A stretch of DNA of 64,000 nt. Origin: Nymphaea colorata (Eukaryota > Streptophyta > Magnoliopsida > Nymphaeales > Nymphaeaceae). Numbering within the stretch: the first letter of the stretch is position 1; each line of letters starts with the position of its first letter. Below, one piece after another: positions 57,106 to 64,000 of this stretch. The notes beneath the pieces were generated by a model. That model was not told the origin of the DNA and ran no database searches. It worked only from the letters and a program-made list of their open reading frames with translations. The position numbers were made by a program, and so were the translations under genes. The stretch is from the NCBI RefSeq assembly GCF_008831285.2, contig NC_045150.1, positions 16,938,600-17,002,599 of the forward strand. Reading direction: 5' to 3'.

Positions 57106-57360
57106 TGTTGAAGCATGTCAAATGGGTTTCAGGACCGGGTCTGGATCCATACCCGATCCATCGTGTAGCCCTTGTTGGGCCTTACTTAAGGGTTGTAACC
57201 CTAATTTTGAGAAGTTAATGAAATCTTAAGAGAGAGAGAGTTTGGTCGCTAGTGGGTGCCAGTTCCTCCTCATCCATGGTTTTTTTCGTCTTGCTAAGGG
57301 TTTTTCCACGTTACATCGTGTTCATCGTATTCCTTTGTTCTTGATCCTCGTGTTTCTACA
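57106..57360 (+). repeat. Element F 3' LTR
   Basis: 255 bp, about ten differences from the 5' LTR. It is followed by resumed D2 sequence. Confidence 0.94.
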
Positions 57361-60037
57361 CTACCTATGTTGCTGCCTGTTTTAGTGAATTTTTGAGTTG
57401 ATGATTGGAGCCATAAGTGTGTTCCAGATTCTTTTGTGCTGCCGTGCCTTGGTTGAAGTTGACTACTGCACCTTATACATACATATTGTGAGAAAAATTT
57501 TGGTTGGAATTTTACTATGGCTGATGGTAATGTGTCCGAGGGTTTCAATGACTACAAGATGGCTGGAAATTCCTTCTCATATAACAACACGACTGTAATA
57601 GACTCTTCCTTCTATGTTGGTGTTGGTGCTCCTACCGATGACCCAGACATGATGTGGATGATAGATTCTGGCGCCTCCAGGCACTGTTGTAATCAACCAC
57701 ATATTTTTTAATCATTAGTCAGATTCTCTACACCACAGCATGTCAGACTGGCTGATGGCAAGCGATCTCCTGTATTGGGCAGCGGTGATATTTATCTCCT
57801 ACATTTAGGCACTATTACTCACGTGCTCTATGCTCCACAGTTTCCTGTTAATTTGTTATTTGTTAAGCAGTTGGCTATTGATTTAAAGTGTAGAGTCATT
57901 TTTTACCCACGTTCATGTTCTTTTCAGGACTTACTAATTGGGAAGATGATTGGTGGCGGCTATGAACGTGAGGGTCTCTATTTCTTGCCTGTCTCAGTAA
58001 ATGTTGCTGCATCATCATTCTCCTCGAAGCCTTCTCCTTTTCAGTGGCATCTCAAACGGGGTCATCCTTCAATGTCCAAACTTCGTCGCATGCTTTCAGG
58101 CATTACTATATCAGAGTCCTTATGTGATGTTTGCCAGTTAGGCAAACATACACGGAGTAGCTTTCCTTCGAGTCAAGAACCATTTAGTCAAAGTCCATTT
58201 GATCTCCTTCATGTGGATGTGTGGGGTCCTAGTCAGGTTCCTTTTCACTCGCATTTTCGGTATTATCTTGTTTTGGTTAATGATTTTATTTGAGTCAGTT
58301 GGGTATTCTTGTTACGGGAAAGATCTGAAGTCATATGTATTCTTCCTAAATTTTTCAAGGAAATAAAAACTCAGTTTGGTTTCATTATCAAAAATATTCG
58401 CACTGATAATGCTCTTGAATTCAAATCTTCCGTTCTACTTAAGTTTTATGTCAATCATGGAATTCGGCCTCAATATACTTGTCTACACACATCCCAACAA
58501 AATGGTATTGCCGAACGCAAACATCGGCACCTCCTAAATGTGGCTCGTACCTTCATGCTGCATTCTCACATGCTACTTTTGGAGGGATGTTATTCTTATT
58601 GCATGTTATCTCATTAACAGATTACCCTCTTCAGCCATCCAAGAATGTATTCCCATTCAACTTTTATATCCAAATCAACCATTATTTCATATACCTCCCA
58701 AAGTATTTGGATGCACTTGTTTTGCACACATCCTAGGCCCAGACAAAAACAAACTTGTTTCCCAAGCCATCAAATGTGTATTTATTAGATACTCTGCCAA
58801 TCAAAAAGGATATAAGTGTTTTGATCCCCAGACCAAGAAAGAGATTATCAGTGCGGATGTTACATTCTTTGAGTTTCGTCCTTATTTTTCCCCTTCGAGT
58901 CCTCCTCCGTCTGAGATGCCTATATTTGTTCCTTTTCCTATTCCACTAGTGTCCCTTGAGTCATTCCCGCCATCTCAACCTATGTCACATGAACGTTTCC
59001 TTGATCCTCCATTGGTTTACACTTGTCGTCTTGATCCCTCTCCCAACCGCCCACCAGCGTCTTCTCAAGAGGTAAGCTCCACTCATTAGACTGATTCAAG
59101 TTTAAATGCTGAATACTTTGCAGATGATCTCCCTATTGCTATTCGTAAGGGAAAGTGACAATGCACACTACACCCGATTTCTAATTCTGTCTCTACTGAC
59201 CATTTGAGTACAAGTTTGGTGCAGTTTGATCGAGCTCTGTCTAGTCACATGATCCCTTCTTCTCACCATCAAGACCTATTAGATTCACGGTAGCGGCATG
59301 CCATGCAGGAGGAAATGGATGCTATATCTCTCAAGAGACTTGGGAATTGGTGGATCCATCGAGGCATTGTGATGTGGTTGGCTCCAAGTGGGTGTTCACT
59401 ATCAAGTATCATTCTGCTGGTTCAATTGAACGGTTCAAGGCACGTCTTGTCGCTAAAGGATATACACAGACTTATGGCGTCGACTTCTTTGAGACTTTTT
59501 CACCCGTGGCTCGATTGGGCTCTATTCGACTTATTATGTCTCTTGTTGTTCAGCGACGATGGCCTTTATTTCAGCTGGACGTGAAAAATGCTTTTCTATA
59601 TGGAGATCTTTCTGAAACTGTCTATATGCAACAACAACCAAGTTCTGAGCGACATGGAGAGTATTTCAAGGTATGCAAATTAAAAAATGCTAGTTATGGG
59701 CTTAAACAGAGTCCTCGTGCATGGTTTCATAAGCTATCTGAGGTCTTATCTAAATGTGGCTTTCGTCGATCTCAACTTGATCACTCATTGTTTATCAAGC
59801 AAGGTACATCTGGTATAGTGATAATAATTGTTTACGTTGATGATATTGTTCTCATTGGGGAAAGTGATCAAGAGATAGCTCAAACAAAGGAGTTTCTTCA
59901 GAAACACTTTGTCACAAAAGACCTTGGACAACTCCATTATTTCCTTGGTATTGAGGTGGTCCCTAGTAGTAAAGGAGTTGTAGTATTTCAGAGAAAATAT
60001 GCTTTGGATCTTATGCAAGAAACAGGCTTATTGGGGG
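57361..60037 (+). mobile_element. Element D2, pol part (between F and G)
   Basis: The text continues the D-family leader and coding region seen in D1 (for example TACAAGATGGCTGGAAATTC). It runs through protease, integrase and reverse transcriptase and stops at 60037 where G begins. The remaining 3' part, if present, lies beyond G outside the window. Confidence 0.85.
57517..60037 (+). pseudogene. Element D2 gag-less pol pseudogene
   Basis: [20 protein letters not shown] is followed after a few residues by VIDSSFYVGVGAPT. Everything between, i.e. all of gag and the zinc knuckle present in D1, is missing without a frameshift (junction about 57588-57594). Protease motif DSGAS is intact (57664-57678). 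A stop follows at 57709-57711. Integrase ([26 protein letters not shown]) and reverse transcriptase ([39 protein letters not shown]) are readable with several frameshifts and stops (for example 58291, 58600, 59087, 59156). It ends at RKYALDLMQETGLLG, where G is inserted. Confidence 0.88.
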
Positions 60038-60286
60038 TGTTGATAGATTGTGGGTTTCGGGTCCGGATCCATACCCGACCCGCCTTGTAGCCCGTTTTGG
60101 GCTCTACTTAAGTCATGTAACCCTAATCCTTAAGTGTTAATGATAATCTTAAGAGAGAGAGAGTCTGGCTGCTAGTGGGCACCAACTCCTCCTCATTCGT
60201 GGTTTTTTCTCCCTCGTGTTGAGGGTTTTCCACGTTACATCGTGATCATTGCTTCTCTTCCTCTTCTTCTTGTTCGTATCTCTACA
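60038..60286 (+). repeat. Element G 5' LTR
   Basis: 249 bp, TGTTGATAG to TCTCTACA, with the imperfect palindrome TCGGGTCCGGATCCATACCC at about 60058-60079. The base run GGGGG at 60033-60037 is the expected target duplication; the other copy is off window. Confidence 0.92.
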
Positions 60287-60298
60287 TGGTATCAGAGC
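60287..60298 (+). promoter_or_regulatory. Element G primer-binding site
   Basis: TGGTATCAGAGC next to the LTR. Confidence 0.93.
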
Positions 60299-60817
60299 CG
60301 TGAAGTTCCGGCGTTTCTGGTTGTCTTTTGCCCGTGTTAGAGGAGAATCGCCCGGCACTGTTCATCGTCTCGCCCGTGCCCGACGCTCGTGCCCGAGCGT
60401 CGTCTGTCGTCCCGCCGCCGTCTCCGCCCAGCGCCGCCCTGATCAACGCCGATCAGGATTCCGCCGTCTCCGCCTAGCGACAACCGGCCCAGCGACGCCC
60501 TGATTAGCGCAGCCGCTTCCGCCCAGCGTCGGCCTGCCCAGCGGCGTTCCCGTTCTGCCGCTTCCGCCCAGCGTCGACCTGCCCAAACGACGACCTGTCC
60601 AGCGGCGGTCTTTTTCCGCCCAACGCCGTGTCCTTTTTCCGACGCCGTGCCGCTCTGCCTGGTCTGTTTCCGCCCAGCGCCGCGCCGACTGCCTGGTCTG
60701 TTCCCGCCCAGCGCCGCGCCGCTTTGCCTGGTTCCGTTTCCTGCTCTCTGTCCGTTTTTTTGGTGTTGTATCGTGTGATTGCTTCTTGCTGCCCTTGCTG
60801 CCTACTGGTCTGTGATT
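60299..60817 (+). other. Element G GC-rich leader
   Basis: Contains many copies of CCGCCCAGCG-like units spaced irregularly between about 60419 and 60716. Open frames here are treated as spurious. Confidence 0.75.
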
Positions 60818-63800
60818 ATGGCAGCCTCTTCCTCGTCAACCGTCAACACCAATCCCACTGAAATAGGGGCTTTTAGAACGGAGAATGTTCCCATGCAGGT
60901 CATCACTCTTCGCCTCACCAAGGATAATTATTTCTCGTGGTCGCCTGCTATGACCATGGGGATTGCTGGCCGTGGTCGCATGGCCTATATTGATGGGAGC
61001 AACCCCGAACCAGCAAGAACAAGTGATGTGTGGCATACTTGGTTTCTTGAGGATAATCAAGTGAAAACTTGGATTGTCAATTCCGTTTCCGCCGATATTC
61101 AGCCCCTTATCCTTCGGAAGAAGACTGCTAGAGACATGTGGGTGGTCCTCGAGCAAATGTATGGCCAAAAGAAGACCGCAATTCGTACTTACCAAGTAAT
61201 GAAGACAGTCTATGGCATTCGACAAGGGACCTCGTCTGTTGCAGAGTACTATGGGGCTTTGAAAGCCAAGTGGGAAGAGCTTGACTATCATTCTGATATT
61301 CCTTGGCATTGTCCCCATGATCAGGCGCTCTATGTTGCTCATGAATGGGAAAACAGGGTGTTCCTATTTTTAGCAGGTTTAAATGATGAGTTTGAAGGTG
61401 TTCGAAGTCAGATTTTGAATTCAGGGGAGGTGTCCAGTATTGAAGATGTGTACTCCTGTGTTGAAGCGGAAGAACAGCGAAGGCTTGTTACAAAAGAAGG
61501 GAAGAGGGAACTTGTGCCCTATAACGAGAGATCTGCTCTCGTGAGTCGTGGTCCTGGCGGCCCATCTAGGTCTCTTCGCCGGTGCACTCACTGCAAGAAG
61601 ACAGGTCACACTGTGGATTATTGCTGGGATCTTCATCCAGAAAAGAAGGGGAACAGAGGGAGATCTTTGACTGGGAGAACGCCCGTGTCTGAGGTGCAAG
61701 CCTCTAGTGGAGAAAAAGTCTCCATTTCTGCTGACCAGCTTCGTGAACTAAGGGCTTATTTGGGCAGGCTCGATGTCAACAAGACTGAGACCTCAGAGGG
61801 AACTACAGCTAATCATGCTCTTGCAGCTATTGGCAATCAAGGTAACTCTTCTGTGGGGGAATGGATTGTCGATAGTGGTGCTACTCATCACATGACAGGT
61901 AATCCAAAATTGTTTCATGAGTATAAGTTGTCCTCGGGAAGGGAACGTGTTTCTCTTGCAGATGGTTCCTCTACCTGTGTGGCAGGCGAAGGCACTCTGT
62001 CCTTGTTGGACAAATTTCATGTGCAGGGCGCTTTACATGTTCCCCAGTTTCCTTTAAATCTCTTATCAGTCAGTAGACTTACTAAAGAATTGAATTGTGA
62101 ACTTATATTCTCTGCCGATCGTTGTGTTTTGCAGGACTTGGTGACAGGGAAGAGGATTGGGATTGGTTTAGCTTCTGATGGATTATATCATCTTCCCATA
62201 CGTGTGGCTACTGCTCTGTTGACAGCGATCCGCAAGACAGATAAGAGAAGAGAAGATTGTCTTCAGTCTTTTATGTACTGGCATGAACGTTTTGGGCATT
62301 TACCTTTTGGGATTTTGAAACATTTGTTTCCAGACTTGTGTTCCTCCTTTGATGTGTCTTCCATTTCTTGTGATGTTTGTCAGTTTGCCAAACATGTGAG
62401 GGCTTCGTACCCTCTTTCTTCTAGTTGTGCTAATGAAGCTTTTTCTCTGATTCACTCTGATGTATGGAGACCTTCGGGCATTCATACCCGTCAAGGTTTC
62501 CAGTATTTTATCACTTTCATTGATGATTTCTCTCGTGCTACATTTATATACTTGTTAAAAGACCGCAGCGAGGTTCCTCGAATCATCGAGACATTTATTC
62601 TTCTTGTGCATACCCAGTATGGTGCGAATGTTAAAACTTTCAGGTCCGATAATGCCCGTGAGTACATGTGTCGGCCTGTTGAGGAGTTTCTTAGACAACG
62701 GGGGATTGTTCACGAGACATCCTGTAGTTACACCCCCCTCAAAATGGGGTAGCTGAAAGGAAAAATCGTCAACTTCTTAATGTCACCAGGGCTCTTTTGT
62801 TTCAGAGAAATCTTCCTAAACACTATTGGGGTGATGCAGTTCTTACTAGTGCCTATCTTATTAACCGAATGCCCAGTCGTGTTTTGAATGGTAGGACTCC
62901 CCACTCGTTGCTTCCTGGCAGTCGTCCACCATTTCCTCTTCCTCCTCGTGTTTTTGGTTGTGTATGTTTTATCCATGATCACAGTCCAAATGTCAAGAAA
63001 CTTGATCCTAGGTCTATCAAAGGTGTCTTTGTTGGATACTCCCCTACGCAAAAAGGATACAAATGTATTGATCCTATTACTGGTCGAGCTTATGTTACGA
63101 GGGATGTTACCTTCTTGGAACATGCCTCTTACTTTGGTGCGAATCCTCTTCAGGGGGAGCAGTCAGTGGGCAGGGAAGAGTATTCTCAGAGACAGGAACT
63201 TCAGTTTATAGATTTTTTGGACTACAAGAAAACAGAATCACTTAATACTGTTGATGTGCCTGAGAAGGAGGAAAGGGGTGACAATAGCATTGAGAAGGAA
63301 GGCCCTCAGTTGTTTGGACAGTTCTACTCTAGACGAGGTACTCGGACAGAGGTGATGACTTGTGATGCTAGATCTACTTCCAATCCCAATGCCACTCCTT
63401 CCCTGGATGAACCAAGTCCTACCGAGGAGACCGTAGAGACCCATGATGAGGTTGAAAAGAAGAATGACGATCTTCCCATTGCCCTGAGAAAGGGTGTCAG
63501 GTCATGTACTCAACACCCCATTGGTAATTTTGTTTCTTATTCCAGACTTGGGAAAGATTACAAGTGTTTTGTTTCTACTCTTTCTTTGGCTGTGATTCCC
63601 AGGACTGTCGCTGAAGCTCAAAGTGACTCCAAGTGGGCCGATGCAATGAAAGAAGAAATAGATGCCCTAAGAAGAAACTTGACATGGGAAGTGGTGAAGA
63701 TTCCTGAAGCCGCTCACCTAGTTGGATCCAAATGGGTGTATACCATCAAGTACAAACCAGATGGGAGTGTTGAAAGATATAAAGCTCGACTTGTGGCCAA

Positions 63801-64000
63801 GGGGTTTAGCCAGAAATATGGAATTGATTACTTGGAAACCTTTGCTCCTGTTGCGAAAATGAAGACTGTGAGGGTGGTTATATCCCTAGCTGTGATGAAG
63901 GAGTGGAAGATGTATCAACTGGATGTTAAGAATGCATTCCTCAATGGTGACCTCGAAGAAGAAGTATATATGCATATGCCTCCAGGATATGAAGAACCAG
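60818..64000 (+). pseudogene. Element G gag-pol, one frameshift, 3' end off window
   Basis: Start chosen at [17 protein letters not shown], matching F. The frame is open through gag, knuckle CTHCKKTGHTVDYC, protease [10 protein letters not shown] and integrase (SDVWRPS, SDNAREY). It shifts at about 62735 where a C-run is one base shorter than in F (CTCAAAATGGGG), giving a premature TAG at 62750-62752. From there the next frame is open to the window end: [20 protein letters not shown], the linker with [18 protein letters not shown], and reverse transcriptase with [20 protein letters not shown] and [18 protein letters not shown]. Only one lesion is visible, and it lies in a homopolymer, so the copy may be intact in reality. 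Confidence 0.88.

Larger units (their letters stand above)
47896..57111 (+). pseudogene. Element F gag-pol pseudogene, split by H
   Basis: Starts [20 protein letters not shown]. Gag and knuckle (HCKKTGHTVDFC) are readable to 49149. The protease motif is DGDAT instead of DSGAT (48952-48966). A deletion of several bases shifts the frame near 49127. About 65 integrase residues, including the HHCC cysteine pair and the first catalytic Asp, are deleted at about 49450. Further frameshifts occur near 50755 and 50914. Reverse transcriptase [11 protein letters not shown] survives. H interrupts YTLDM at 51208. The frame resumes at 56311 (MLEETGKLGCRPAS), has TGA for Trp at 56803-56805, and ends LEGEC. 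Confidence 0.92.
46952..57360 (+). mobile_element. Element F: decayed copia element hosting H
   Basis: LTRs of 255 bp at 46952-47206 and 57106-57360 differ at about ten positions. Flanks CTACT (46947-46951) and CTACC (57361-57365) look like a target duplication with one later change. The element's own sequence is 46952-51208 plus 56311-57360; H lies between. Same family as B and G. It is inserted in D2. Confidence 0.94.
60038..64000 (+). mobile_element. Element G: copia element running off the window
   Basis: 5' LTR 60038-60286, primer-binding site, GC-rich leader and gag-pol up to reverse transcriptase. The 3' part lies outside the window. Inserted into the D2 reverse transcriptase frame. 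Same family as B and F. Confidence 0.93.

Overview
The window is nuclear DNA from a flowering plant. Two plant-type genes, both on the minus strand, sit in AT-rich DNA full of TA and CT/CA microsatellites and Ty1/copia LTR retrotransposons. All seven retrotransposon copies that show a primer-binding site use the same one, complementary to plant initiator tRNA-Met. I cannot name the species from sequence alone.

Layout. (1) 1-856: most of a TCHQD-class glutathione S-transferase gene with two coding exons; its last few codons lie left of the window. (2) 857-14849: a 14 kb intergenic stretch with microsatellites, local duplications and worn dispersed repeats, and no gene I can support. (3) 14850-39830: the 3' ten exons of a DNA topoisomerase III alpha gene (TOP3A). 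I rebuilt them by hand from canonical GT-AG sites. They encode 350 in-frame residues ending in the topoisomerase C4 zinc finger, a CCHC knuckle, a GRF zinc finger and a last CCHC knuckle. Its introns have been swollen by insertions. A 13.1 kb intron holds intact element A (18266-23447, +) and decayed element B (23574-28626, -). A 5.9 kb intron holds truncated element D1 (33969 to about 37.9 kb, +). (4) 39831-64000: no further TOP3A exon was found. If the gene is contiguous, this is one intron of more than 24 kb. It carries intact element C (40587-45764, -) and a nest: H (51209-56310) inside F (46952-57360) inside D2 (about 46.2-60.0 kb), which is also broken by G (60038 to beyond the window end), all on the plus strand.

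Four copia families are present: A alone; D1 with D2; B, F and G; C with H. Divergence between paired LTRs, compared by eye, agrees with the nesting order: A 0/165, C about 1/278, H about 4/218, F about 10/255, B about 10/250. A and C have complete gag-pol frames with every catalytic motif and perfect 5 bp target-site duplications, so they are candidates for recently active elements.

Points beyond routine annotation: strong palindromes near the start of U3 in five elements from two families; a 202 bp inverted repeat bracketed by a direct repeat in the D1 leader; a tandem duplication of the gag zinc-knuckle segment in D1; a clean gag deletion in D2; and decay of H, F and B by TGA stops, with the same tryptophan codon hit independently in F and H. 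I found no evidence of a wholly new multigene system; the novelty is in element structure and in how this essential DNA-repair gene accommodates the insertions.
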